Of a stretch of 64,000 nucleotides of DNA, positions 1 through 13,348 are shown in pieces; position 1 is the stretch's first letter, and the number at the start of each line of letters is the position of its first letter. This DNA comes from Epiperipatus broadwayi (taxonomy: Eukaryota > Onychophora > Udeonychophora > Euonychophora > Peripatidae): contig JAQFVV010012498.1 in the NCBI GenBank assembly GCA_028023455.1, forward strand, positions 122,001 to 186,000, given 5' to 3'. Under the pieces are notes generated by a model, which ran no database searches, was not told the origin of the DNA, and was given only the letters and a program-made list of their open reading frames with translations. A program made the position numbers and the translations under genes.

Positions 1-1431
1 TTTTGAAATAACATGATCAATCAAAAAACCAGAAAAACAATTTACGTATGTTATTATATCTCATATGATAAAAAAAATGTTTTCATTTCTTTATATCCCA
101 TTATTTTTCAAAAAAATTATCTTTCTTGGCAATATTTCTGCAAATGGGGAAATTTGCTTATTTGCATTTTAAGGCTTTGTTTTGAAAGAGGATGTGTGGA
201 AGTTTTGTTTGCATTTTGATGTTAGTTTTTTTTTTTTTTTTAAATCTTGTTAGTGCTGATATTAAAAAAAATGAGAGCAAAATTTGATTTATTCATTTTG
301 TCAAAATTTAATAGATGCTAAGTTATACATTGCATGCATATTTTTGAATCTATATTTTGTTAATTAAATCTGAAATAATTTTTAGTAGCCCTCATATAAT
401 GTCAAATATATTTACCTACAAAAAAAAAAATTACTGTATTATTCTGTATCCAGAAGTTTTCCGGGCATTTTTTTCTTTTAATTATCTCTTTTCAGGAGCT
501 TCAAAATATTTGTTTATGTTTTTTTTCTCAAAATTATTTTACCAAGCATGTGTTACTTGTTAAGTTTAGAAAATATTAAGAGTGCAATCAGAAACAAAAT
601 TTTGGAGCCTTCTAATTAATGATCCTTCCCGAACAGATATGTGTTTGGAACAAGTTTTGAGGTTGCATTACTACTGTGTGCCTTTTACACATAAAATGTC
701 ATATCATGGCCATTAATAGACTTTTTGAGTTGGCAGTATCCTGTAATTTTGGAAACACTCCACTGTATGAATCTTCTGTAAATGGAAGATCCCAAATTTT
801 AACCATTTTGTCAAAATCAAAGAAATGAGAAACACACTCACCGATAATATTACGCTAAATGTAAAAAAAAAACCCATCATGACAATGTTTACAATGTGTT
901 AACATTTTAATGTTATAATACATATAAAAAGAAAATAATTAATTTCTTCCTGTGAATGGAATTTATAAGAAATTTGTTAATATTTTTTAAAATTTAACAA
1001 GTAACACATGTTCGGAAAAATAATTTTGAGAAAAACAAACAAACAAATAGTTTGATTTATTTATTTTGGTTTATTCCATTATTTTTTTGATTTCTTAGGT
1101 CCAGAACCAATCTAATTTTCCATATATACAATGAATTTTTTGACATGATTTTTTTTTACTTGTAATCTTCAGGAATCAATCTATCATGTAAAAGCAAAAT
1201 TATGTGTACAATTTTTGCACACTTTATTGTAAAATATAAATTTTAATATGTCTTAATTACACCAATATTAAGTGATTTACTGACTATGAAAAGATTCATA
1301 GAAAAACAATGTGATCAAGTCATTAGAAAACAGATATATGTAATTTAATAATACAAGATATACAAACTAAGCTGAAGTTCAGAGATATATACATATAAAT
1401 ATGTATTTCAAATATTATAATGTGAACTTAC
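1..1431. other. AT-rich intron, no gene seen
   Basis: This is intron following the 1432-1588 exon. It is poly-A/T-rich with no splice-bounded coding block that I could match to the next expected FRMD4 segment. Confidence 0.6.
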
Positions 1432-1588
1432 CACTGCTAGGAAGAGTTGTGATTGTCAAGTTCTGAGAACTATCACAGGGGCTGAGTTCAGAAGCTGCCG
1501 AACTATTACTATTAGTAGATAAAGACTGATTGCTAAGAGATAAATCAGCTGCTATTTCACTCATGCTTCTAACTGGTGCCAGTAAAGA
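1432..1588 (-). CDS. FRMD4-like exon: start of post-FERM region (SMSEIAADL block)
   Basis: The exon is 157 nt: 52 codons plus one base (phase 1 end). The acceptor is ATATTTCAG and the donor GTAAGT, both strong. It begins S-L-L-A-P-V-R-S-M-S-E-I-A-A-D-L. The S-x-S-E-I-A-x-D-L core occurs at the same position after the FERM domain in vertebrate FRMD4A. After that comes a Ser/Asn-rich, low-complexity stretch (SLSTNSNSSAASELS, then NLTITTLPSSG), probably disordered and rich in possible phosphorylation sites. The following exon, expected to carry the coiled-coil region of FRMD4 proteins, was not found between 1 and 1431. Confidence 0.88.
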
Positions 1589-3119
1589 CTGAAATATAAA
1601 AAATGTCATTTTTTTAAATATAATTACAAAGAGAAGACATGTTTAGTTCTGACTATATCTTTTTTATTTTGAAAGTGATGATATTACAAATTCAGCAGTT
1701 TAAAAACAAAAAATAAGAAATCTTGAGTAAAAAACTTATTGCATTTTAAAGTAAAATTGAATACTTTACATGACACACATATGTTTTTTCCTCTTTCATT
1801 TAATAAACATCAAAATATTAGTGGTGCAACAAATTCTCAGTCGCATTTTAAAATGACAATTCCATACTTATTTTTAAATTCATATTTTTCAATTAATATA
1901 ATGATCAAATTTGTAGTTCTGAAGATGATTATTAGCTAAATCACATAATTGAAAAATAACCATCAATTAAAAAAATAAAATATAAACAATACTATATAAA
2001 ATTGCCATTTTAAAACAATATATCGTATCTTATCTATATTCATTCTTCAATCATATATTTGATAGCACCTCACATCTGACTAAAAATATTAATATCATTA
2101 TTACATTAAAAATTATGTATACACCTTTACCCCACTTAGCGATGGCAATTGGTCCTCCAAAACTCATTGTTAAGCAAGAATATCATATACAAAATACGTA
2201 ATTATAATGGGGGTCTATGGGGAAAAAATTTGGTTGGTTCCAGTAGACGTAAAATATCTACATTGGTTTCCAAGCTCAAAGATTTTCTTGATTTTTTCAT
2301 GACAATGATGATTAAATACGGTATCTAAAAAGAAAAGTTTTATATCACTAGGAAAAAAAATGCATATTTTCACTTTAAAAAGTACAGAACAGCAAAAAGA
2401 AAGAGAAAGTGAAACTAAATTTGAATTTAAAAGTTTTTATATTCTTCCGCAGAAGTTTTTCATCGTAATGAAAAAAAAATCCATACTGAAGTGCCTTTTT
2501 TTTAAAATTTGTATTACAGTATATATATTACTACTATACATTTATGCATATTACTTATGTGAAATTATTCAAATTAAAAAACAATGTTTAATTATTAATT
2601 ATTTAATTGAACATAAAGACTTATTACTGTACTCCACAGTAACAAAATGCTTAATGCTTATCGTAAAGCAGTCAACTTTAGAAGAAGAAAAAATCAACTT
2701 ATTGTAAAAGTAAAAAATCTAACTTCTAATTTTCTAAAACATACTGGTAGGTTTATTTTTCTTACTGTATATTTTTAGTAATGTAATAATGTCCCTCCCC
2801 CGTTTGAGTAGAAAGATTATTAATTAAATGCAATCTGTTTTTCTTTTTAAACTTTTCTAATTCGACATTTGCGTTTTAAAATGTTGTTTTTCTTTTGATT
2901 TAAAACATCTTGAGTGTAAACAACATGTTTATTAACGAAATTACAAAATCAATAACTATTTTTACATAATTATCCAGGTGTTCTAAAAATAATATATCGT
3001 ACTTAAGAAATACACGCATGCAGTTTAATATTCATATTTAGTGTTTTCCTGAAAGTTTATGATGATGGTATTTTATTTGTCCTGTACTGTATTTATATAT
3101 TGGAATATTTGTATACAGT

Positions 3120-3450
3120 ATTATCAACAAATTAAAAATCCTTCTCCTTTTTCTTTTCAAAAACTTTATTTTCTTATCTCAATACTGAATATACATACTG
3201 TATATACGGTATTTATATAATAAAACTCCAACATTTCAACTGTTTATCTTCATACAGTCATTTTCAAGGATATCTCTCTCCCACTGCTGTATTTTATTAC
3301 TCTTTCTTTTACATTATTTAATTACAAATCAACGTTGAAACGTTGGAGTTTTGTATTATATAAATATATATACTATATATGTTCAGTATTGAGATAAGAA
3401 AATAAAGTTTTTGAAAAGAAAAAGGAGAAGTATTTTTAATTTGTTGATAT
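3120..3450. repeat. Head-to-head Penelope-like 3' ends forming a long inverted repeat
   Basis: Arms at about 3120-3240 and 3333-3450 are near-perfect complements around a roughly 92-bp loop. Each arm carries AATAAAGTTTTTGAAAAG followed by an A/G-rich tail, with the tails pointing outward. The same 3' end occurs at 45202-45285 on the plus strand. The minus-strand copy also has a hammerhead-like motif at 3228-3268; the plus copy retains only its last part, GTTGAAACGTTGGAG. Such motifs are known in Penelope-like retroelements, hence the assignment. This looks like two truncated copies inserted in opposite directions, or one event with internal inversion. Confidence 0.6.
3228..3268 (-). ncRNA. 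Degenerate hammerhead-ribozyme-like motif of a Penelope-like element
   Basis: Read on the minus strand: CCTTGAAAATGACTGT, an 8-nt loop, then ACAGTTGAAATGTTGG. This follows the hammerhead layout core-A, stem II, GAAA, next stem. Stem II is ACTGT/ACAGT. The first core block is TTGAAAA rather than the canonical CTGANGA, so cleavage activity is doubtful. The copy at 45202 has a different but still paired stem II. Confidence 0.45.
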
Positions 3451-3859
3451 TATTGTAGAACATATATACGTATTTTAAAAGAAAAAGTGGATGAACATTT
3501 GCTGTGTTATTTATTATATATGATGTATAAAGTATTATAGATTCAGTAATTATAGATATTTTAAGTGTTTTATGAATAAAATATTGTAAGTGTATACAAT
3601 TACAGCAAAGTCATTACCTTTATACATATTACAATAATATACTTTTGCTTTTGGGTAAAATGAATTTAATATAGCTATCTCTGACATCATCAGTGATGCA
3701 AAATTCAAGATGGCTGTCAAAAAAATTTTTATTTTTATTTTTCCCGATCGTTATAGTGAATAATCGATTGTACATCGAAGTAGTAGGTACAAATTGATGA
3801 TAATCGCTATTGTGAAATATCGCTAAGTAGACAATCGCTAAGCGGGGTAAAGGTGTATA

Positions 3860-5663
3860 TAAGATTTCTGGTCAAATATCAAAAGCATATATAAAACTTT
3901 ATTATAAGACATCTATGGCATATGTAGATACTGAAAATTCTTCACAAGATAAAATTGGGTGAAAATACTAGCTATATCTAGGCCCCCCAAAAAGTTTTAT
4001 TTTCTTGTTCTCAATTTTAAATCGTACATCTATATATATATATATAATTAATAATAATAATAATAATTAATAATCTTATGCTTTAGATCTTTATTTAATA
4101 ATTTTAATAATTAATAAAATGATGTTGCACAAAATAGATATCAAAAATTATATAAATAAAAACCCACTCATGATTATAACATAACATTAATATGATGAAT
4201 AAACATGATGATTTAGATTTAAAAACATAGTTTTGAAACTGTAAAATTATTAACTATTATACTATAATATGAATAAAGTGTTTTTGAGTGAATCAATGCA
4301 ACAGTAATTCTTATCTTAATGATATCCAATTAATCAGATAGTTAAGAAAATTTATAGCAATGTTATTGAAATTCTTTACGCAACACATGTGAATAAAAAC
4401 AGAAATCACAACTATCTAATGAAATCATGTGATGCTAGTATAAAGAGATTTTAAATACAATACATATTTTCAACTTTTATCTGATACAAATTTATTCATA
4501 AAAGATTTGGATATTTTGAAAAGGGTTTAATTTTGCTATTTATCCAAAGTATTCAAGACTAATTGTGATTCAGAAAATCAAATGCACATAACTGTAAATA
4601 ATAAAGCAAAATGTTTTCAACCTTAATCATGTATTCCAAAAATTATGCATCTAAATAAAACTAAATGAAATTAATTCAATAATATAAAGATAAAAAATAT
4701 AAACATATCTAAAACAGTGATAAAGTTTATATACACCAAATTATTATTAAATTTTAAGATTATTTTTATATATAAAAAATTTATATTTTTTTAAAATTAT
4801 GGCTATTCTCATTATAAGATATTTACATAATTTATTAATCAAAAAAAATTGCAAGTAATAATTTCATAAAATTAGTATATTATTTTAAATAAATAAATAG
4901 ACTTTTTAAATTCCCACTCACCTCTTTTATTATATTTATAATTCAAATAACTTTGTATGGTGTGAAAAATTGAAAGATAAAAATATCATTTGAAAATGGG
5001 ATTTTTACTAATTACAAGAGCAATGACTATTTTGTAGTATCTAAATTCTAATTTAAAATAATGTATGCTTTAATAATTGTTAGATCATTCAAAAAAGTGC
5101 TTCATTATCATAACAGTAATGCTTTTTTATTAAACTAAAAAATGAAAAAAATAATTTGTTTTTATATAAAAAAATTTGTATTTTAATTATACAAAGTAAA
5201 TCAAAAAATTAAAACATTTTTAAAATGGTTTCTCAAATTAAACAATATTAAGTTCATTTTAGAAACATTTAAAATAATTTTTAAATCTAATGAAGTTGTA
5301 AATTATATATTAAAAAATGATTAATCTGACAATGAAATATTTGTAAACAGATACACAAAATAAAAGAATGACATTAAATGATTCTATAAATTAAGTAAAA
5401 ATCATATAATGATTAATCTGGCATTATTGAATTTCTAAAATCAAGATGTGAATTTACTTCATAATTATTATTATATCATTTAATTCAATGAGGTTCAATA
5501 AGTTAGGGACTTCCATTCAAAAAAATGGTTGTTGGTTCAAATTTTATATGTGAGATTATTTATATTTCAAACATTAACAGTTTTACACTTTACGGAGACT
5601 TCATAAAATTAAATCAGAAAGAAATTTTTTTTTCAGAATTAAGATAGCATGGGTAGTGAGAAG
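3860..5663. other. AT-rich intron with simple repeats, no gene seen
   Basis: Intron between the 13.2-kb and 1.4-kb exons. It holds a (TA)n run near 4031-4046 directly followed by (AAT)n to about 4075. Confidence 0.6.
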
Positions 5664-5777
5664 TACTTCCTTTCTTAGCAAAATCATATCATTTCTGCAA
5701 ATTAGAAAGCAATACCATAATACTTCCTTTCTTAGCAAAATCATATCATTTCTGCAAATTAGAAAGCAATACCATAA
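5664..5777. repeat. Perfect 57-bp tandem duplication
   Basis: The 57 bases from 5664 (starting TACTTCCTTTCTTAGCAAAA) are repeated without a mismatch from 5721 to 5777. Identity of the copies implies a recent replication-slippage event or an assembly artefact. Confidence 0.95.
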
Positions 5778-8700
5778 GATTCACCTCCTCATGTATAAAG
5801 GATTATATATTTGTTCCAAGATGTCATAATACTAGACTGTAAAAAACAAACAAACAAACAAAAAGTGATTCAATTAATGAATATATTTGAAAAACAAATC
5901 TTTTCTTAATGATAGATAAATTCCTATTACCACATACATAAATGAATAGACAATTGTAGGATTAAAAAAAATTAGAAATGTAATTTTTTATATTTTACTT
6001 TTTTATGTACATTCAATGTGTATATATATATATACACACATATATATGATAAACATGCATATAATACAACTTGCGACTATCTGTAAATTTCAAAATCTGC
6101 ATTATGGCTTAGAACTGTGTATGTAATATTATAAATGTCTATTTGTCCTAAATTGTCATTAAACTATGACACACACACACACATATAGGAAGTGAAGAGT
6201 CAACTCAATAAATGCTAATTCTTCTGTTAATGACAAAAGAGTGGACAAATGGGAATGATTTTTCCAAAAATACTTGGAAAGACATATATATATATAATAT
6301 ATTGCTTAATTTGATATTTTCTTACACTAATTTCATTATCATCATTAAACATTAGATTCTTTCTCAAATATTTAAAATCCATGCTCTCATGCAAATTAAA
6401 TCAATAATGTTAAATGAGTCTATAAATAAAATGCCACAAGATATTGTAATATGATAAAAATGATAATGCTGGGAAAATGATCAATCTAATCTGAATAAAA
6501 CATAGCCCAATCATTGGTCACCACTTTGTAATGGAATATTGATTATAATATGGGATGATAATATAAAAACTTTAGTATGTCTCAGAATTGAGATGTCATT
6601 CATAATAATATAGATCTAGCCTAAATGTGGAGTGTCATTTTATAAAAGCCCCAAAGTTGACTTGGCATTTTGTAACAATTGCCACTTGTACATGATCATC
6701 ATAGGCTATACTGGGTAGCTACTTTGTCACAATAATAATGGATTTTCTATCTCATTACCTCTCTTACATTTGTTCAGACAACATCTGCCATGAAACAAAA
6801 GAAATTGACCTATAGGTTTTTGAGACAATCACTTATCACTGAACCTATATGTGAATAAAAGATTATGAAGAAGTGCTCTTTAGATTTATATTATTTACAA
6901 CAGAGCAAAACACGCATTAACAAAAAGTAGCTATGTTAGAACCAGTGTAAAATTATCTACCTCAGTTATTGATCACACCAGGCAATAACAATATTTCCAA
7001 TATGTAATTATTTGGATTGTCTATCACACTATAATAAAATACTAACAATCTATATTAAAATCTAATTTATTCAGATAGTATTTAAATCAAAATAAAGCAA
7101 ACGAGATCAATGCTTCAGACATCACCAAATTTATTCGCTATTTCAAAGTAAACTGCAGTAAGTAGTGAAATCATATACCATTGCCCTACCCAACAATGTA
7201 TGATTAAGATATCTATTTTATTTATTATTGGATGAAACCAAGTTCAAATTTATAAGTAACTAAGTTCTGATATACTTTTACTAATCTCATATTATTTATA
7301 GTAACGCAAATTTACTTTAACATTTAATAACCTTCTTGAAATAATTATAAAAGCATTTTGAAAATGTTTTCTATTGCACTATTTATAATGCTTAAATAAA
7401 ATAAACCCTTACTTAGTTTTATATCTAATTTAATAAAACGTTAAATATAATACCAATATTTCATTCATACCCTACATTAGATAGATATGCAATTATTGCT
7501 TAAGTTATGTTTTAAAATGAAACACTCTACAAGAACTTATTATCAATAAATCTATTAGATAATTTCACATTTTACAATATTCAATCACATTATATAGAAG
7601 ATATACCTAGGTTTCTATTGAATATTTACTGATTTATAATCACTGATATTATTCATCTACTTAAATCTCCAATCAATCGAATTATAAAAATGGATTTTAT
7701 AACAATTAAACTATATATGATGATAATTGGCAGTTATCCAAGCCAAAGATAATATTAAGTTATACTAGTTAATGAAATTTATGATTCCCACTTCAAAGAA
7801 GTTTAAAAGTAATTAGGACAAATCATTCTGATTAATGACAGAACAAAATCTATTAACATTTCCTTAACTGCATAAGATAAACTCATCAATAATCAACCCT
7901 GAATTAATGAAATTATTTCTACCAGTAATATTGACTTAGATAAATAAACAAATATTTAAATATAGTATCAAATATAAAATTTATGTCTAATCATACTTAA
8001 TAATAATGTATAAAAATATACATATATTCTAATTCTATTTCACCTATCAAAATGAGTTTGATCTTGGATTAAATTTTAAATACCAAAATTACCTTTCAAA
8101 TTCAAAAGAAATAATTAAGACAGATTCACTGGATTTTAAATCAACTCTAAATTTATTGGTTTATAATAAAAATTTATGACAGTAATAATAAAAAAAAATA
8201 TAACAGAACAAACAATAGATTAAAATCATAACCAAAAAAATACAATCCTAGGTTTCTTTAATATATAGATAAGTGATAATCTATTATTGTATAGAATCAA
8301 TAAAAATAATAATAAAATATGTATATGAAACTCCAAAATGTGTTGCATGACAATATAAACTGAAGGATTTTAAATATCTTCCTGAGACTTTAAATAGAAT
8401 ATACAATAATAAAAAAAATATATAATCAAATAAAAATTGAACTCTATTTATTCATTAATGTAATTTCTAAATAATTAAGCTAATTTTAAAAAAAAACTCT
8501 ATTGTATTTAAATCCTTTCTCTATAAGAATATCCCAGAGTTAAATCTGGCATACATATTAAAATTTTAAATGCTTGAAAACATCAAGTTATATTAACCTA
8601 GTTCATCAGTAATAGTTTGAACAAAAATGAATCTCTCTGACCTTTTCATTACATGAATTCTATAATAACTCATATATATACTATTTACATATGTTTTTAA

Positions 8701-11700
8701 AATGAAATATGAACAAACATAAACCCTCCTTTTCTTTTAACAAAACAACAACAAAATACATATACATAGAAATCATACCACAAATAAACAATCTCATTTC
8801 TCCTTTTTATCCACTAGTCCATCATACTTCCTGGGTTCCTTGTTTCTGATCCTAATCGTAGAGATGATTTTCCTTTAAGAAGAGAAGGCAAGCATGAATG
8901 ATAACTATCGTGGATATGAATTCAATTACTGTTGCGATTAAATTCCGATATTTTCTTTTAAGCATATAAATGTATCCGAGTCTTTAAAACAATAGATACT
9001 TAATCAATGCAAAATCACATATCACTGACTTTATTTTCCTTTTTTATTGGTAATCATGTATAAAGTGAATTTTTTTCATTGACAAAATTCAGCTATATCT
9101 AAATGAATAATAAATGCTAACTTTTTCTTTCCAGATTAAGAAAGTGAAATTTAGATTGCTTGATATTACACACAAGTTAAGTTAATCAATCTTGTGACAT
9201 TCATTGATCTGAAATATGATATCCATATACACCATTGGGTTTGTATTCATCAGAAATAAACAGATGGAATTCTAGATTTTGACAATGGAATATATATATA
9301 TTTTATAGCTGACTTGCATATTTTAATGGTTTTATTTGTTTTACATTTTGCTGCATCCACAGGAATTTCATCAAAGAACTGGTCCCAATTAAATGGAGAG
9401 ATAATTGGGCTTATCCTCCAATGATTCTAAAAATTACTTAAAAACTTAATATTTAACAATTTTTTTAAAAAATGAATATAAATGTGTTCATTCTAGGCAA
9501 CAATAAAATTACAAGAACTCAAGTTGCAGCATTTTGGTTCTATTTATAAGATATTCTTGATGATGCTAATGTTATCAGGTCGGCTGTTGAAAATTGCTCA
9601 AATCCTCACTAGATGTAAAAAATTGTTCAAGAAAATTTGCCTCCAATTAATAAGTGAAATGGAGATTTTAAAATAATTGGATACAGGGAAAATAAAATCC
9701 TGTTTTGCAAGTTCAATATCATTTTTCATTTTAAACCAAAATAAAAGAAATTATATTACATTTTCAATATTTTTTTAATGAATATGTATATCTTTACATA
9801 TGTTTTTAATAATATTTTCTCGTAACTAATTTATGAACAAACACATATGAAACATAAAACATTTAATTTTATAATAGGTGTTGCTATGGTGATTGTAATA
9901 ACCGAAATTGAAATGTGTAATACTTAATAATAATGATTTTATTCAAGTAATCTTTTATGATTCACTTAACTATTTCCAAAATCTATTTATTTATTTACTT
10001 GTTTATATACTTTTTTCTGAAATTGATCACAATAGATTTATGATTTGATGCTAGAATTAATACTAAACAATATTATTTTAAATTATTATAGGTTGCCATG
10101 GTTATCTAGTTAACATTAATACTTTTACACCTCCATTATCCATAGATCAAGTGAAATGAAAATTAAACAAGATCAACAAACTTCTTTATTTTTTAATTAC
10201 TGTGACATACACTAATCTGGGTACTTACAATATATATTGGTAAAAAAATCTATAATGTTTGGAAACACTTATTAACCTTACCTTTAAAAAAATGACATAA
10301 AGAACATCTAAATAAATATATAAAATTTCTACTAATCATTGCCTTTTACAGAATAGCCAAGGTTGGTTAGACTGTCACCAATTCAATTTCCATGCTAGCT
10401 GTCATCCGTTCAAAAATATTAGGTTCCATACTAACTTGAGTGATATTATTAGTAATAGAAGAATGTGTTTTAAAAAGTTATAAATAAAATTTGATTTTTT
10501 TTTAAAAAGCACTTAACAATTAAGTAGATAGATGATGAAAATAATTCAACACATTATTTTCATTACCTTCTTTTTCTTATTATTATTTATAGTGAGTTAG
10601 CTACACTAAACAGCATTGAGAACAGTGGATCACAACTGATATGATAGTAATTATTTTTGAGTAAAAAATGTAATTGTAAAACATTTTCATATATTACTTT
10701 GAAAAATTAGATCATTTTGATGAATTTCCATATAGGAGTGTATGATAATTTGATGTCACTTGCAATAATAATTCACATGAAGACTAATATATATATAAAA
10801 TGGAGGACATTATTATTAATTTTATTTCAATGAATAATTAAAACTTTTCCCAAAGATAATCAATATGTCATTGTTAGTGCTAGTTTAGTAATTAATATAT
10901 TTACAAAAGTAAAAAGTATCTAATAGTGTTTAATTTAAAATTATTTATTATAAAACTGTCAAATCTTTATTTTGTTTCAAAAACCGTACATTTAAATTCA
11001 GAGTCTCATTCATAATCTGTTTAAAATCTAAAACTAAAATGAATAGTTTTCTTTATCAAAACTGGCATTACCTTTATAGTCATTTTTCATTTGGTTAACA
11101 CATACTTTGATATTTTCTTGGGATAGTAATTAGTTTGAAAATTTAATTAGATTTATTATTTCTCCATTTTGCCTGTCAGAGAAAGATTACTTTAATTAAC
11201 TTGGTTTCTTTCATTTATTTCTTTAAAATTACTGCAAGTCAAAAAAATAAAACACAATGCTGGCAAATTATCAACTATTAAACACACATATATACTTAAC
11301 ATATTAGACAAACACACACATTTATATAAAGAGAATCACTCATATGAACAAATTACTGTGACTTTTTATTGGGTTTGATTGTGAAATTTAAAAAAAAAAA
11401 AAAATTAAAAACTTCACTTTAAAAATTATGTCATAAATTATTTTTTTAAATATTGTTTAGATTTAAAAAAAAAAAAAAATTAGATAAACCTTTTGAAAAT
11501 CTTCAATGTTATCAGTGTAAAAAGATATTTACATTTTCCAATTCATATTTCAATTATTATTTTGCTTTACTAATTCAATATTTGGATACTACTTGAAATA
11601 AAAGTACAAGCAATTTTTTGCAGTGAATTATTTATGATAATTGTTTTGATAGAGGATGCAGTTTACTAGCTTGGAAATACTTGCACATATCTATTTGTTG

Positions 11701-13206
11701 CATCATAGGACCCATAGTATTCAAGTTATTAAAATATCATAATTATATTCATAAAATATTTTCTTTCCTTAATTTGAATATAATAATAATAGTAATAAAA
11801 AACTATTCAGGAAAGTTTAAAATTTTAATAAAAATAATATCTAAGCATTGCTTTCAACCAGATCGGTCATAATCATAGACCTACAATAAAATATATAAAT
11901 AAAAATAAATATATACATTAAAATTAAATATGCCATTTATGTCATAATGCAATGCATGAGTCTTTCTTGTTTATTGCATTGGTATTATTTGCTATTTATG
12001 GCAATCCTAATGCACTGATCTGCTCTACAATAAATATGAAGATTCTTTTTGAGCAATATAAAAGCTATTGACAGCAGTGCATGAACCGAGATGAGAGATG
12101 TTTCATTATAAGACGTTAAATAAGTATGTTTAGTACATTCAAATTAACTGTAATGAACTGTCAAAATAAATCAGTAAACTTTGAAAGCTGACTGATTGAA
12201 AATAAAGTTCAGTGTAACAATAGAAATTGCTAACTGCATTTCTACTTTTGCACCATCACAAAATTATAAAAGCAAAACTGAAACTAGATTTGAATTAATG
12301 ACAGTGACATGACATTTTATCACCCAAGTGCAGCTCTTAAAACTGCCACATTACCATTGTACTAAACTGTACAGCATAGTTATTATTCATTTTAAATATA
12401 ATCTCCATTAGTATTAGTATACTTGTCTCACTGCTTTACCAGTCCCTCAAAAATAGTGACAAAGAAGTCTTTTGTCTGTTTTCTCAATAAACTGTATTTT
12501 TTTTCCCAATATGGATTCAGTTTATGAATAATTTAATATGAAAAACATTTTTCACCATAAGCATAAAACATTTTTAATGGCTATGCTCGCTAGAATGTCC
12601 TTTTATCTACAAAGTAACAATTACAAACAAACAAAAAGCATTGATTTCTAGTAGTAACGTCCTGAAAAATTCACCATTTTAACTACTATATTTAGGCACT
12701 GATTTTAACATAACTTATGTGGACTGCGATCAAATAGAATTTCCTTATCACCTATTAATACATATAAGAAAATTATGGCACTGTTACCATAATTCATTTT
12801 TCATTTGTAACTAGATACCAATTTTTCCCATGTGTAAGCATATATACAAAAATAAAGTTAAGTCTTTTAATCAATTCATAAAGATGGAAGTAGTATGAAT
12901 TGCCATTCCACTATGGAACAATTGTAACTGGAACATAATTAGATACAATCATAGATCTTTTAATTATGTTATATATATAAAAAAAAAGAAATATATTACA
13001 TACATATTTACTAGCCATATTATCACAATATTATTTAGAAATTAGACAAGCAAACATCACCATTATCTATAATACAAAATGCTTATGTACTTTTTTCTCT
13101 ATATAATTAATATATTTAAAGCACTTAAACAATGTTAAGCCTTTGCTATAAATAAATAGACAAAATAAATAATTTGATATCTGATAAATTGTTCTTATCA
13201 ACTGAC
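5778..13206. other. AT-rich intron, no gene seen
   Basis: This is the bulk of the 11.6-kb intron between the 13.2-kb and 1.4-kb exons. It contains short (CAAA)n near 5847-5863, (TA)n near 6020 and (AC)n near 6169-6183, and otherwise unique-looking AT-rich sequence without an open frame of interest. Confidence 0.6.
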
Positions 13207-13348
13207 CTTATTCTGCTTTCTGTCCAAGTAGAACTGATGCTGACAGATAGCCATGGACCAAATGCATTTTGTTAATGCAGGAGTAGCAGCAAACCATGCA
13301 TGGACATTCACATTACCAGGATCGAAAGTTCGTCTACTAACAGACACT
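13207..13348 (-). CDS. FRMD4-like exon: end of FERM domain (QHQFYLDRKQ block)
   Basis: The exon is 142 nt: one base completing the split codon, then 47 codons, ending in phase 0. The acceptor is CCCCTCTCCAG; the donor is AAG|GTCAGT. It reads V-S-V-S-R-R-T-F-D-P-G-N-V, then V-H-A-W-F-A-A-T-P-A-L and S-M-A-I-C-Q-H-Q-F-Y-L-D-R-K-Q-N-K. This is the last strand and C-terminal helix of the FERM F3 lobe. The Q-H-Q-F-Y-L-D-R-K-Q signature and the conserved Trp before M-A-I are very close to FRMD4A/B. The codon at the 5' junction is Arg if joined to the 37.2-kb exon and Gln if joined to the acidic exon. Confidence 0.92.

Larger units (their letters stand above)
2120..3857. mobile_element. Non-autonomous pogo/Tigger-like DNA transposon (1.74 kb)
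   Basis: The two ends are inverted repeats of 26 bp differing at two positions: TACACCTTTACCCCACTTAG at 2120 onward, and its complement CTAAGCGGGGTAAAGGTGTA ending at 3857. TA dinucleotides lie directly outside both ends (2118-2119 and 3858-3859), the target duplication of Tc1/mariner/pogo elements. Further inside, the left end has repeated TTAGCGA/TAAGCAAG words and a block around 2205-2245 (AATGGGGGTCTATGGGG then TTGGTTGGTTCC) that resembles pogo/Tigger ends; the right end has ATCGCTAAG repeats. No transposase frame is recognisable. Two Penelope-like 3' ends sit inside it (3120-3450). The family name is by resemblance. Confidence 0.75.
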
